64,000 nt of DNA from NCBI RefSeq assembly GCF_015163075.1, contig NZ_JADDXU010000018.1, positions 124,001 through 188,000 of the forward strand, written 5' to 3'. Within the stretch, counting starts at the first letter, position 1. Each line of letters opens with the position of its first letter. Made by a program: the position numbers and the translations under genes. The notes beneath the pieces are model-generated. The model did not search any database. It was not told where the DNA came from and saw only the letters and a program-made list of their open reading frames with translations. The DNA is from Streptomyces justiciae. GTDB taxonomy: Bacteria > Actinomycetota > Actinomycetes > Streptomycetales > Streptomycetaceae. Shown piece after piece: positions 8,785-17,437 of the stretch.

Positions 8785-9228
8785 ATGAACGTGCACTTCA
8801 CCCGGACCCGCGCCACCCTCACCGCCGTCGGCCTCCTCCTGGCCGTCGGCGCCCCCACCGCGTACGCCACGCTCGACGACGGCACCCCGCAGCGCGGCGA
8901 GCCCTACGTCGAGACCTCCCTTTTCTTCGGCACCGCGCGCCCCGACGGCGGCCCGGCCGTCACCGACCGGCAGTTCATGAGCTTCGTGGACAAGGAGGTC
9001 ACCCCGGACTTCCCGGACGGGCTGACCGTGCAGAACGGCCGCGGACAGTGGCGGGACGCGAGCGGGAGGATCGAGAAGGAGCGGTCGTACGAGCTGATCC
9101 TGCTGTACCCGGTGGCGCGGGCGGGCGCGAGCGACCGGAAGATCGAGGAGATCCGGCGGGCGTACGAGAAGGCCTTCGGCCAGGAGGCGGTGGCAAGGGT
9201 CGACGACCGGGCCAGGGTCAGCTTCTGA
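8785..9228 (+). CDS. DUF3574 secreted small protein
   Basis: A 147-residue protein with an N-terminal signal sequence (TLTAVGLLLAVGAPTAYA) followed by a DUF3574-type domain (ETSLFFGTARPDG, VTDRQFMSFVDKEVTPDFPDGLT, SYELILLYP). The biochemical role of the family is unknown. ATG 8785 places the signal peptide at the N-terminus; an upstream GTG at 8728 would add 19 unlikely residues. It follows the ABC ATPase gene closely (53 bp), perhaps in the same transcript. Confidence 0.7.
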   Translation: MNVHFTRTRATLTAVGLLLAVGAPTAYATLDDGTPQRGEPYVETSLFFGTARPDGGPAVTDRQFMSFVDKEVTPDFPDGLTVQNGRGQWRDASGRIEKERSYELILLYPVARAGASDRKIEEIRRAYEKAFGQEAVARVDDRARVSF

Positions 9229-9261
9229 TGGCATGAGGGCATATGAGCGTCTGGCATTCGA

Positions 9262-9280
9262 AAACTAACGTCGCTAGTTT
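9262..9280. promoter_or_regulatory. 19-bp operator-like palindrome before the ALDH-ADH operon
   Basis: AAACTAACGTCGCTAGTTT has perfect 6-bp outer arms (AAACTA/TAGTTT) and symmetric CG pairs inside. It resembles the 15760-15778 site between a TetR gene and an acyl-CoA dehydrogenase (14 of 19 bases identical), suggesting one repressor serves both. Confidence 0.5.
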
Positions 9281-9327
9281 ATGAGCCGGACGACGACATG
9301 GTCACGCCCCCGCCGGGAGGACGCACG

Positions 9328-10716
9328 ATGAAGGCACACGACGGCATGTACATCGACGGCACATGGCGGCCCGCCGCCGGCCGGGACACGATCGAGGTCG
9401 TGAACCCGGTCGACGAGCAGGTGATCGGCCGGGTCCCGGCCGGCACCGCCGAGGACGTCGACACCGCCGTGCGGGCCGCCCGTGCCGCCCTCCCGGCCTG
9501 GGCGGCCACCCCGCCCGCCGAGCGGGCCGCGCGCCTGTCCGCGCTCCGGGACGTCCTCGTGGCCCGCAAGGACGAGATCGCCGAGACGGTCACCGCGGAG
9601 CTGGGCTCGCCCCTGAAGTTCTCCGAGAACGTGCATGCCGCCGTCCCGATCGCGGTCGCCGGCTCGTACGCCGAACTCGCCGCGACCCACGCCTTCGAGG
9701 AGAAGGTCGGCAACTCCACCGTCCTCCACGAGCCCATCGGCGTGGTCGGCGCGATCACGCCCTGGAACTACCCCCTGCACCAGATCGTCGCCAAGGTCGC
9801 CCCGGCCCTCGCGGCGGGCTGCACGGTGGTCCTGAAGCCCGCCGAGGACACCCCGCTCGTCGCCCGGCTCTTCGCCGAGGCGGTCCACGAGGCGGGCGTA
9901 CCGGCAGGCGTCTTCAACCTCGTCACGGGCCTCGGCCCGGTCGCGGGCCAGGCCCTCGCCGAGCACCCGGGCGTCGACCTGGTCTCCTTCACCGGCTCCA
10001 CCGCGGTCGGCCGCCAGATCGCCGTCACCGCCGGAGCCGCGATCAAGAAGGTCGCCCTCGAACTCGGCGGCAAGTCCGCCAACGTGATCCTGCCGAGCGC
10101 CGACCTCGCCAAGGCCGTGAACGTCGGCGTCGCCAACGTGATGTCCAACTCCGGCCAGACGTGCAGCGCTTGGACCCGCATGCTCGTGCACTCCGCCCAG
10201 TACGACGAGGCCGTGGCGCTCGCCACGACCGCCGCCGCCAAGTACGGCGACCGCATCGGCCCGGTCGTCAACGCCAAGCAGCAGGCGCGGGTGCGGAGTT
10301 ACATCGAGAAGGGCGTCGCGGAAGGCGCCCGGCTGGTCGCCGGAGGCCCCGAATCCCCGCGCGAACAGGGCTACTTCATCGCCCCGACCGTCTTCGCCGA
10401 CGTCACGCCCGAGATGACCATCGCCCAGGAGGAGATCTTCGGCCCCGTCCTGTCGATCCTCCGCTACGACGACGAGAACGACGCCCTGCGCATCGCCAAC
10501 GGCACGGTCTACGGCCTCGCCGGCGCCGTCTGGGCCGGCGAGGAGACGGAAGCGGTGGCCTTCGCCCGCCGGATGGACACCGGGCAGGTCGACATCAACG
10601 GCGGCCGCTTCAACCCCCTTGCCCCGTTCGGCGGTTACAAGCAGTCCGGCGTCGGCCGCGAACTCGGCTCACACGGACTCGCCGAGTACCTCCAGACCAA
10701 GTCCCTCCAGTTCTGA
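9328..10716 (+). CDS. NAD(P)-dependent aldehyde dehydrogenase
   Basis: A 462-residue ALDH-superfamily enzyme that oxidises an aldehyde to the acid. It shows the cofactor-site motif TPWNYPLHQ, the catalytic Glu in LELGGKSANV, the catalytic Cys in NSGQTCSAW, and the C-terminal EEIFGPVLSI. ATG 9328 is preceded by GGGAGGAC; ATG 9298 has no ribosome-binding site. The alcohol dehydrogenase gene begins 11 bp later, so the pair could oxidise an alcohol stepwise to a carboxylate. The operator-like palindrome at 9262-9280 lies in the promoter region. Confidence 0.93.
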   Translation: MKAHDGMYIDGTWRPAAGRDTIEVVNPVDEQVIGRVPAGTAEDVDTAVRAARAALPAWAATPPAERAARLSALRDVLVARKDEIAETVTAELGSPLKFSENVHAAVPIAVAGSYAELAATHAFEEKVGNSTVLHEPIGVVGAITPWNYPLHQIVAKVAPALAAGCTVVLKPAEDTPLVARLFAEAVHEAGVPAGVFNLVTGLGPVAGQALAEHPGVDLVSFTGSTAVGRQIAVTAGAAIKKVALELGGKSANVILPSADLAKAVNVGVANVMSNSGQTCSAWTRMLVHSAQYDEAVALATTAAAKYGDRIGPVVNAKQQARVRSYIEKGVAEGARLVAGGPESPREQGYFIAPTVFADVTPEMTIAQEEIFGPVLSILRYDDENDALRIANGTVYGLAGAVWAGEETEAVAFARRMDTGQVDINGGRFNPLAPFGGYKQSGVGRELGSHGLAEYLQTKSLQF

Positions 10717-10727
10717 GGAGCGCATCC

Positions 10728-11807
10728 ATGGTTCGCGCAGCAGTCCTTCCCGCCGTGGGCGCCCCGCTGGAGATCACCGACATCGAGCTCCCGGACCCCG
10801 GCCCCGGCCAGGTCCGCGTCCGCCTCGCCGCCGCCGGCGTCTGCCACTCCGACCTGTCCCTGTCCAACGGCACCATGCGGGTCCCGGTCCCGGCGATCCT
10901 CGGCCACGAGGGCGCGGGCACGGTGGTAGCCGTGGGCGAGGGTGTCACGGGGGTGGCACCGGGTGACGGGGTCGTCCTCAACTGGGCGCCCTCCTGCGGC
11001 CGTTGCCACGCCTGCTCGCTCGGCGAGGTCTGGCTGTGCGCCAACGCCCTCAACGGCGCCGCCGACGTCCACGCCCGCACCGCGGACGGCACCGACCTCC
11101 ATCCCGGCCTGAACGTCGCCGCGTTCGCCGAGGAGACGGTCGTCCCGGCGTCCTGCGTCCTGCCGCTCCCCGACGGCATCCCGCTCACCGACGCGGCCCT
11201 CCTCGGCTGCGCCGTCCTCACCGGCTACGGTGCCGTCCACCACTCGGCACGCGTCCGCGAGGGCGAGACGGTCGCGGTCTTCGGCGTCGGGGGAGTGGGC
11301 CTGGCGACGCTCCAGGCGGCCCGCATCGCGGGCGCGTCGAAGATCGTCGCGGTCGATGTCTCGCCGGAGAAGGAGGAGTTGGCGCGCGCCGCCGGGGCCA
11401 CGGACTACGTGGTCGCCTCCGACAACACCGTCCGTGAGATCAGGGGTCTCACCGGCAAGCAGGGCGTGGACGTGGCCGTCGAGTGCGTGGGCCGCGCCAC
11501 GACCATCCGCACCGCCTGGGACTCCACCCGCCGCGGCGGCCGTACGACGGTCGTCGGCATCGGCGGCAAGGACCAGCAGGTCACCTTCAACGCCCTGGAG
11601 ATCTTCCACTGGGGCAGGACCCTGGCGGGCTGCGTCTACGGCAACTCCAACCCCGCCGAGGACCTGCCGGTGCTCGCCGAACACGTCCGTACGGGCCGCC
11701 TGGACCTGGGCGCTCTCGTGACGGAACGGATCGCCCTGGACGGCATCCCGGCGGCCTTCGAGAACATGCTCGCGGGCAAGGGCGGCCGGGCACTGGTCGT
11801 CTTCTAG
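10728..11807 (+). CDS. Zinc-dependent alcohol dehydrogenase (MDR)
   Basis: A 359-residue medium-chain dehydrogenase. Catalytic zinc ligands are in GVCHSD and GHEGAG. The structural-zinc lobe has CGRCHACSLGEVWLC, giving four Cys. The nucleotide fold carries GVGGVGL. ATG 10728 follows GAGGAG by about 6 nt. It is 11 bp after the aldehyde dehydrogenase and ends before a strong hairpin, so the two genes make a closed operon. The physiological alcohol is not evident. Confidence 0.92.
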   Translation: MVRAAVLPAVGAPLEITDIELPDPGPGQVRVRLAAAGVCHSDLSLSNGTMRVPVPAILGHEGAGTVVAVGEGVTGVAPGDGVVLNWAPSCGRCHACSLGEVWLCANALNGAADVHARTADGTDLHPGLNVAAFAEETVVPASCVLPLPDGIPLTDAALLGCAVLTGYGAVHHSARVREGETVAVFGVGGVGLATLQAARIAGASKIVAVDVSPEKEELARAAGATDYVVASDNTVREIRGLTGKQGVDVAVECVGRATTIRTAWDSTRRGGRTTVVGIGGKDQQVTFNALEIFHWGRTLAGCVYGNSNPAEDLPVLAEHVRTGRLDLGALVTERIALDGIPAAFENMLAGKGGRALVVF

Positions 11808-11819
11808 GGCTCTACGGCG

Positions 11820-11856
11820 TCTGTGCCCCCGGCCGACCCGAGGCCGGGGGCACAGA
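11820..11856 (+). terminator. Terminator-like hairpin after the ALDH-ADH operon
   Basis: A perfect 15-bp GC-rich stem (11820-11834 with 11842-11856) with a 7-nt loop, starting 13 bp after the ADH stop codon. There is no T-tract, as is common in Streptomyces. Confidence 0.7.
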
Positions 11857-11912
11857 CATGCCCACCAGCCCCTTGAGTGCTCCGGGCAACCTTCCCGCAC
11901 ACCCATTGCCTC

Positions 11913-11932
11913 CATACCGTCCGGTTAGTATG
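11913..11932. promoter_or_regulatory. 20-bp operator-like palindrome, site 2 of 4
   Basis: CATACCGTCCGGTTAGTATG has perfect CATAC/GTATG arms and a CCGG centre. It lies 43 bp upstream of the MHS transporter ATG and shares the consensus of the sites at 444, 27745 and 34183. Confidence 0.6.
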
Positions 11933-11975
11933 TTCGCCGCCAACGTCCCCACCGCACCCACCGGAGTGTGCACGC

Positions 11976-13298
11976 ATGGACATGGCCCCCTCCGCTCCCT
12001 CCCTCCCCACGACCGCCCTGCCCACGGTCAACCGCCGCCGCGTCGCCACGGCGGCCGCCCTCGCCTCGGCCGTCGAGTGGTACGACTACTTCGTCTTCGG
12101 CATAGCCGCCGCCCTGGTCCTCGGCGACCTGTACTTCCCGGCGGGCAGCTCCACCGCCGGTGTCCTCGCCTCCTTCGCGACCTTCGCCGTGGGCTTCCTG
12201 GCCCGCCCGATCGGCGGCATCGTCGCCGGTCACCTCGGCGACAAGCGCGGCCGCAAGCCGATGCTGGTCCTGGCGCTCACGCTCATGGGCCTCGCCACGA
12301 CCGGCATCGGCCTGCTCCCGACGTACGACACGATCGGCGTCGCCGCGCCGATCCTGCTGGTCGCCCTCCGCGTCGTACAGGGCATCGCGGTCGGCGCGCA
12401 GTGGGGCGGCGCGATGCTGCTGGCCACCGAGTACGCCCCCGAGGGCAAGCGCGGGATCTACGGCAGCGTCGTCCAACTCGGCGTCCCCATCGGAGTGGTG
12501 ACCGCCAACACGGTCTTCCTGCTGGCCGGCGCGTTCACCACGGACACCGGGTTCGCGGCCTGGGGCTGGCGAGTCCCGTTCCTGATCGGCCTGTTCGTCC
12601 TCGCCCTCGCCTGGTACATCCACGCCAAGGTCGAGGAGACCCCCGAATTCCGGGAGGCCGAGCGGGCGTTGGCCGAGAAGGAGAAGTCGGAGCAGAGCTC
12701 CCCGCTCCGCACGATCCTGCGCGGCCACCTCGGCACGGTCCTCCTCGCGGGCGGCTCCTTCGCCGTGAACACCGCGACCTTCTACATCCTCATCACCGGC
12801 GTCCTCGACTACACGACCCGTGAACTCGACATGAAGAAGAGCGCGGTGCTCACCGTCTCGCTCTGCGTCAGCCTCACGCAGCTCGTCCTGATCCCGGCCG
12901 CGGCGGCACTCTCCGACCGCTACGGCCGCATCCGGATCTACACCATCGGCGCGATCGGCATCGCCGCGTGGGCGATCCCGCTGTTCCTGCTGATCGACAC
13001 CGGCTCACTGCTCTGGCTCGCGGTCGCCACCTTCGTCGCCAGCTGCTTCCTGAGCATCATGTACGGACCCCAAGCCGCCCTGTTCGCCGAGCTGTTCACG
13101 CCGGAGATGCGCTACACCGGCGCCTCCCTCGGCTACCAGATCGCGGCCGTGGCGGGCGGTGGCCTGGCGCCCTTCCTGATGGTCCTGCTCCTGGAGGCGA
13201 CCGGCACGTCCATGGCGGTGTCCGGCTACATCATCGCCCTCTCCGTCATCGCCCTGATCTCCATCAAGGTCCTTGCGGGCAGGGCCCGTTCACACTGA
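11976..13298 (+). CDS. MHS-family MFS transporter (metabolite:H+ symporter)
   Basis: A 440-residue 12-helix transporter. AVEWYDYFVFG in helix 1, FLARPIGGIVAGHLGDKRGRKP (loop 2-3) and GAQWGGAMLLATEYAP place it in the metabolite:H+ symporter branch, which carries dicarboxylates, shikimate or proline-betaine-like solutes. The exact substrate is unknown. ATG 11976 has GGAG 10 nt upstream; an upstream in-frame start at 11877 would run through the operator. The 3' end overlaps the convergent EamA gene by 9 bp. Confidence 0.88.
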   Translation: MDMAPSAPSLPTTALPTVNRRRVATAAALASAVEWYDYFVFGIAAALVLGDLYFPAGSSTAGVLASFATFAVGFLARPIGGIVAGHLGDKRGRKPMLVLALTLMGLATTGIGLLPTYDTIGVAAPILLVALRVVQGIAVGAQWGGAMLLATEYAPEGKRGIYGSVVQLGVPIGVVTANTVFLLAGAFTTDTGFAAWGWRVPFLIGLFVLALAWYIHAKVEETPEFREAERALAEKEKSEQSSPLRTILRGHLGTVLLAGGSFAVNTATFYILITGVLDYTTRELDMKKSAVLTVSLCVSLTQLVLIPAAAALSDRYGRIRIYTIGAIGIAAWAIPLFLLIDTGSLLWLAVATFVASCFLSIMYGPQAALFAELFTPEMRYTGASLGYQIAAVAGGGLAPFLMVLLLEATGTSMAVSGYIIALSVIALISIKVLAGRARSH

Positions 13299-14210
13299 GT
13301 CGGAGACCTTCGCGGGCTGCGGCGCAACAACCGCCGCGGCCCGCGACCGGGACACGGCGACCCCCGCGAGACACAGCACCCCGCCCGCCAGCGTCAGCAG
13401 CCCCGGCACCTCCCCGAGCGCCACCCAGGACATCAGCACGACCAGCGCGGGAACCGCGTAGGTGGTCGCCCCCATCCGGCTGGCGGTCGTACGGGCGAGG
13501 GCGTAGGCCCAGGTGGTGAAGGCGAGCGCGGTGGGAAAGACACCGAGATAGACCATGTTGAGCGTCGCGGAGACGGGGGCGTCGGCCACCTGGCGGACCA
13601 GCTGCCCGGCGAACGGCAGACACACGACGGCCCCCACGAGACAGCCGTACGTGGTGACTTGCAGCGCACTCGCCGACCCGAGCGCCGGCTTCTGAGCGAC
13701 GACGCCACCGGCGTAAGCGACCGCTGCCAGCAGACACAGCACCACCCCGAGAACGGACGACCCACCCCCACCCGACATCGACAGCCCCACGGTGACGGCC
13801 CCCGCGAACGACACCGCCATCCCGGCGAGCAACCGCGGCGGCATGGCATCGCCGAGCAACCGGGCCCCGAGCAGCGCGATCAGGATCGGCCCGATGTTCA
13901 CGACGAGGGCGGCGGTACCGGCATCGACTTTCTGCTCGCCCCAGTTAAGAGCAACCATGTAGAACCCGAACCACAGCAGCCCGGACACGGCGATACCGGG
14001 CCAGGCGGCTCGGGGCGGGGGCCCTTCCCGACGTATGACACAGATGACCCCCAGCGCGACGACACCCGAGAGCAACCGCCCGAGCGCGAGCGCACCGGGG
14101 GAGTAGGCGTCCCCCGCACTCCGGATGGAGACAAAGGCGGAGGCCCAGAGCAGAACGGTGACGACGGCGGCGCCGGTGGCGAGCAGATCAGGACGACGGG
14201 GGACGGACAT
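13290..14210 (-). CDS. EamA/DMT-family permease
   Basis: A 306-residue protein with about ten membrane helices in two EamA repeats (LLWASAFVSIRSAGDAYSPGAL at the start of the first). It is probably a metabolite exporter. Two ATG codons (14213 and 14210) follow AGGAG; the second has the more workable 4-nt spacing. It lies downstream of an ArsR-like regulator on the same strand and may be that regulator's target. Its end overlaps the convergent MHS gene by 9 bp. Confidence 0.82.
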   Translation of the reverse strand: MSVPRRPDLLATGAAVVTVLLWASAFVSIRSAGDAYSPGALALGRLLSGVVALGVICVIRREGPPPRAAWPGIAVSGLLWFGFYMVALNWGEQKVDAGTAALVVNIGPILIALLGARLLGDAMPPRLLAGMAVSFAGAVTVGLSMSGGGGSSVLGVVLCLLAAVAYAGGVVAQKPALGSASALQVTTYGCLVGAVVCLPFAGQLVRQVADAPVSATLNMVYLGVFPTALAFTTWAYALARTTASRMGATTYAVPALVVLMSWVALGEVPGLLTLAGGVLCLAGVAVSRSRAAAVVAPQPAKVSDSV

Positions 14211-14272
14211 CATGCTCCTGAGGCTAGGAAGGTTCGGTGTCTGGGGCTGGCGGAATTCGGACCGTGAGTATC

Positions 14273-14320
14273 TGCGGGTGGGTTGTGGCTGGTCGCGCAG
14301 TTCCCCGCGCCCCTGAAAGC
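14273..14320 (+). repeat. Dispersed intergenic repeat, short form (copy A)
   Basis: The core is GGCTGGTCGCGCAGTTCCCC followed by GCGCCCCT, preceded by TGCGGGTGGGTTGT. The same 28-base core recurs at 58798-58825. Two longer relatives at 19161 and 27661 carry an insert in the middle. It lies in the gap between the ArsR-like and EamA genes. Confidence 0.7.
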
Positions 14321-14322
14321 CT

Positions 14323-15057
14323 TCAGCGCAACGCCGATGGTGCGATGCCCAGCAGTTCCGCCAAGGCCCGCTCTCCCTCCGTTGTCACCTTCACCGCCCG
14401 CTCCGACCCGATCCGCACACACCACCCCACCTCCAGGGCGTGTCGACACAAGGCCGCCCCAGCCGCCCCGGCGAGATGCGGCCGCCGCTCGGTCCAGTCC
14501 AGGCACCCCCGCGCCAGTGGCCGCCGGCTCGAACGGTCAAGCTGGATACCCGCACTGTCGAACCAGGCCAGCCCCGCGTCCGTGATGGCGAACCCCGTGT
14601 CCTGTCTCAGGAGTTGACGCTCAGTCAGCGCATCGGTCACCACGATCCCGAGCCGCCCGGCAAGATGGTCGTAACAGGTCCGACCCCGCGCCATCGCGGA
14701 CCCCGCACTGGACTCCCGCAGACTCCGCGGCCGCACCACCACCTCCGGCGCCACCTGCGCCGACAACTCCTCCACCAACTGCGCGACCCGCGCGTCAGCG
14801 AGCCGTACATACCGGTGCCGCCCCTGCCGCTCCTCCGCGAGCAGCCCGCCCGCGACGAGCTTCCCGAGATGCTCGCTCAGCGTCGACGCGGCGACACCCG
14901 CGTGCCGGGCGAGCTCACTCGCCGTCCACGCCCGCCCGTCGAGCAGCGCCAGCAGACACGCGGCCCGCGTCTCGTCGGCGATGAGCCCGGCGAGCCGGGC
15001 CAGCTGGGTCGCCTGGGGGTTCCTGGGGTGGTCCCTGGAGGTCATGCCTCCCAGCAT
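14323..15057 (-). CDS. ArsR-like winged-helix transcriptional regulator
   Basis: A 244-residue protein with an ArsR/SmtB-type winged helix in the first ~100 residues (DETRAACLLALLDG, TASELARHAGVAASTLSEHLGKLVAGGLL, GRHRYVRL) and an uncharacterised C-terminal half. The CxC metal site typical of ArsR is absent, so it probably senses something other than a metal. The start is uncertain: 15057 has no ribosome-binding site, and GGGAGG lies only 1 nt before the alternative ATG at 15045. It is 34 bp downstream of a TetR gene and upstream of the EamA permease. Confidence 0.8.
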   Translation of the reverse strand: MLGGMTSRDHPRNPQATQLARLAGLIADETRAACLLALLDGRAWTASELARHAGVAASTLSEHLGKLVAGGLLAEERQGRHRYVRLADARVAQLVEELSAQVAPEVVVRPRSLRESSAGSAMARGRTCYDHLAGRLGIVVTDALTERQLLRQDTGFAITDAGLAWFDSAGIQLDRSSRRPLARGCLDWTERRPHLAGAAGAALCRHALEVGWCVRIGSERAVKVTTEGERALAELLGIAPSALR

Positions 15058-15091
15058 GGAACACGAACACTTCGGCGGACACCGAAGCGTG

Positions 15092-15733
15092 CTACGCGGG
15101 CCGCCTGACCTGCTCGTACTGCAACGCCAACCCGTCCAGCAGCGCGGCGACCCCCGTCTCGAAGGCCCGCTCGTCGATCTTGTCCTGCTGCTCGGCGAGG
15201 AGGTGGGCCTGGCCGAGGTGCGGATAGTCGGCGGGGTCGTACGCGCTCTGGTCGTCCACGAAACCCCCGGCGAAGGAGCCGAGCGCGGAGCCCATGATGA
15301 AGTACCGCATCAGCGCGCCGATGGAGGTGGCCTGCGAGGGCGGCCAGCCGGCGTGGACCATCGCGCCGTAGACGGCGTCCGCGACCCGTAGTCCGGCGGG
15401 GCGTCGGCCCGGCCCGTGGGCGAGGACGGGGACGATGTTCGGGTGCTCCCGCAGGGCGGCGCGGTAGGAGACGGCCCAGTCGTGCAGCGCGGTCCGCCAG
15501 TCGCGGCCGTCCTCGAACATCGACAGGTCGACCTGCGCGCTCACCGAGTCGGCGACCGCCTCCAGGATCTCGTCCTTCGTGCGGAAGTGGTTGTAGAGGG
15601 AGGGCCCGCTGACTCCCAGCTCGGCGGCGAGTCGCCGGGTGGAGACGGCCGCGAGGCCCTCCGCGTCCACGAGGGCCCGAGCCGTCTCGACGATCCGGTC
15701 GGTGCTGAGGAGGGGCTTGCGCGGTCGGGCCAT
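15092..15733 (-). CDS. TetR-family regulator
   Basis: A 213-residue TetR protein: N-terminal helix-turn-helix (LAAELGVSGPSLYNHFRTKDEIL, about residues 35-57) and a helical C-terminal domain of the TetR_C type. It is divergent from the acyl-CoA dehydrogenase at 15820, with a 19-bp palindrome (15760-15778) in between, the usual arrangement for local repression. ATG 15733 lies 6 nt after TACTAT on the same strand and could be leaderless; ATG 15742 would overlap that box. A similar palindrome precedes the ALDH-ADH operon. Confidence 0.87.
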   Translation of the reverse strand: MARPRKPLLSTDRIVETARALVDAEGLAAVSTRRLAAELGVSGPSLYNHFRTKDEILEAVADSVSAQVDLSMFEDGRDWRTALHDWAVSYRAALREHPNIVPVLAHGPGRRPAGLRVADAVYGAMVHAGWPPSQATSIGALMRYFIMGSALGSFAGGFVDDQSAYDPADYPHLGQAHLLAEQQDKIDERAFETGVAALLDGLALQYEQVRRPA

Positions 15734-15759
15734 GGCGCACATAGTAGGGCTGCACCTGG

Positions 15760-15778
15760 AAACTAGCAGTGCTAATTT
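15760..15778. promoter_or_regulatory. 19-bp operator-like palindrome between TetR and acyl-CoA dehydrogenase
   Basis: AAACTAGCAGTGCTAATTT is an imperfect palindrome centred between two divergent genes. It matches the site at 9262-9280 at 14 of 19 positions. Confidence 0.6.
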
Positions 15779-15819
15779 AAATGTACGCCTTTCATATGTC
15801 TTTCCAGTGGGGTGATCTC

Positions 15820-16974
15820 GTGGTGAACCTGGGACTCAGCGAGGAGCAGGAGGCCGTACGGCAGCTCGCCCGGGACTTCGTGGCGCGCGAGATCGCCCCG
15901 CACGTCATCGCCTGGGACCGCGCCGAGGAGGTCGACCGGGGGATCGTGAAGAAGCTCGGCGAGGTCGGCTTCCTGGGGCTGACGATCGACGAAGAGTACG
16001 GCGGCTCGGGCGGCGATCATCTGGCGTACTGCCTGGTGACCGAGGAGCTGGGCCGCGGCGACTCCTCGGTGCGCGGGATCGTCTCCGTCTCCCTCGGCCT
16101 GGTCGCCAAGACGATCGCCGCCTGGGGGAGCGAGGAGCAGAAGCGGCGGTTGCTGCCGGGGCTGACCTCCGGGGAGCATGTCGGCTGCTTCGGGCTCACC
16201 GAGCCGGGCACCGGCTCCGACGCCGGGAACCTCACCACGCGCGCCGTGCGCGACGGCGACGACTACGTCATCAACGGCACCAAGATGTTCATCACCAACG
16301 GCACCTGGGCCGACGTCGTGCTGCTGTTCGCCCGCTCCACCGACGCTCCCGGCCACAAGGGCGTCTCCGCCTTCCTCGTCCCGACCGACACCCCCGGCCT
16401 GAGCCGCCGCACCATCCACGGCAAGCTCGGTCTGCGCGGCCAGGCCACCGCCGAGCTCGTCCTGGAGGACGTGCGCGTCCCCGCCTCCGCGCTGCTGGGG
16501 GAGGAGGGCAAGGGGTTCACGGTCGCCATGTCGGCGCTCGCCAAGGGGCGGATGTCGGTCGCGGCGGGCTGCGTCGGCATCGCCCAGGCCGCCCTGGACG
16601 CGGCCGTGAAGTACGCCGGCGAGCGCGAGCAGTTCGGCAAGCCGATCGCGAGCCGCCAGCTGGTCCAGGAGCTGATCAGCGACATCGCCGTGGACGTCGA
16701 CGCGGCCCGGCTGCTGACCTGGCGGGTCGCCGACCTCATCGACCGCGGCCTGCCCTTCGCCACCGAGTCGTCCAAGGCCAAGCTCTTCGCCTCGGAGGCC
16801 GCGGTCCGCGCCGCCAACAACGCCCTCCAGGTCTTCGGCGGCTACGGCTACATCGACGAGTACCCGGCGGGCAAGCTGCTGCGCGACGCCCGCGTGATGA
16901 CCCTCTACGAGGGCACAAGCCAGATCCAGAAGCTCGTCATCGGCCGCGCGCTGACCGGCGTCTCGGCCTTCTGA
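15820..16974 (+). CDS. Acyl-CoA dehydrogenase
   Basis: A 384-residue flavoprotein that forms the alpha-beta double bond of an acyl-CoA. Family marks are GCFGLTEPGTGSDAG, FITNG, KLGLRGQATAEL, the FAD-contacting REQFGKPI and the C-terminal LLRDARVMTLYEGTSQIQ (catalytic Glu in YEGTS). GTG 15820 was chosen because TGGGGTGATC (15808-15817), nearly complementary to the 16S rRNA tail, sits at ideal spacing; upstream ATGs at 15781 and 15796 lack one. Probably repressed by the divergent TetR through the intervening palindrome. Confidence 0.92.
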   Translation: MVNLGLSEEQEAVRQLARDFVAREIAPHVIAWDRAEEVDRGIVKKLGEVGFLGLTIDEEYGGSGGDHLAYCLVTEELGRGDSSVRGIVSVSLGLVAKTIAAWGSEEQKRRLLPGLTSGEHVGCFGLTEPGTGSDAGNLTTRAVRDGDDYVINGTKMFITNGTWADVVLLFARSTDAPGHKGVSAFLVPTDTPGLSRRTIHGKLGLRGQATAELVLEDVRVPASALLGEEGKGFTVAMSALAKGRMSVAAGCVGIAQAALDAAVKYAGEREQFGKPIASRQLVQELISDIAVDVDAARLLTWRVADLIDRGLPFATESSKAKLFASEAAVRAANNALQVFGGYGYIDEYPAGKLLRDARVMTLYEGTSQIQKLVIGRALTGVSAF

Positions 16975-17053
16975 GGCGTTCTGAGTACGCGCGTCGGCGG
17001 GCCTGAGTATCTCGGCGGATGTGGCGCGCGCCGCGTCCGCCGAAGCTGTCCCC

Positions 17054-17341
17054 ATGAGTGACACACCGGTCAAGCAGCAGAGCACGGCGGCCTTCTACGG
17101 CCAGGCCGTCGCCTCCTTCGCCGTCGCCATGGCGGCGACCGCCATCGGCATCTTCCGCCTCGACGCCAACGCCTGGGTGCGCGGCTTCCTCGCCATCGCC
17201 GTCCTGTACCTCGTCACCTCCGCCTTCACGCTGGCCAAGGTCATCCGGGACCGCCAGGAGGCCGGGCAGATCGTCAGCCGCGTCGACCAGGCCCGCCTGG
17301 AGAAGCTGCTCGCCGAGCACGACCCGTTCGAGAAGCTCTGA
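17054..17341 (+). CDS. YiaA/YiaB two-helix membrane protein
   Basis: A 95-residue protein with two membrane helices (AVASFAVAMAATAIGIF and GFLAIAVLYLVTSAFTLAKVI), followed by a charged tail RDRQEAGQIVSRVDQARLEK. The shape matches the YiaAB two-helix family, of unknown function. ATG 17054 starts the protein just before the first helix; no clear ribosome-binding site is visible. It stands between the acyl-CoA dehydrogenase and a TetR gene. Confidence 0.75.
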   Translation: MSDTPVKQQSTAAFYGQAVASFAVAMAATAIGIFRLDANAWVRGFLAIAVLYLVTSAFTLAKVIRDRQEAGQIVSRVDQARLEKLLAEHDPFEKL

Positions 17342-17372
17342 GCCGAGTTGCTGAACTGCGACGGTATCGGGA

Positions 17373-17388
17373 CTAAGCGCTCGCTCAC
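17373..17388. promoter_or_regulatory. Operator-like palindrome upstream of TetR
   Basis: CTAAGCGCTCGCTCAC contains TnAGCG-CT-CGCTnA. It matches the site at 18568-18583 (CTAAGCGACTGCTTAG) before the divergently oriented MaoC gene, suggesting autoregulation plus control of that gene. Confidence 0.5.
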
Positions 17389-17437
17389 CTGGGGCGGTAT
17401 GGTGGTGCCTCGGTACGTGGAGAGGGGCGAGCAAGCG

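Noticed and set aside
9363..10727. The open frame that extends the alcohol dehydrogenase upstream by ~450 codons
   Set aside because: The upstream part is an out-of-frame shadow of the aldehyde dehydrogenase. The true ATG at 10728 has a ribosome-binding site and starts at the family N-terminus.
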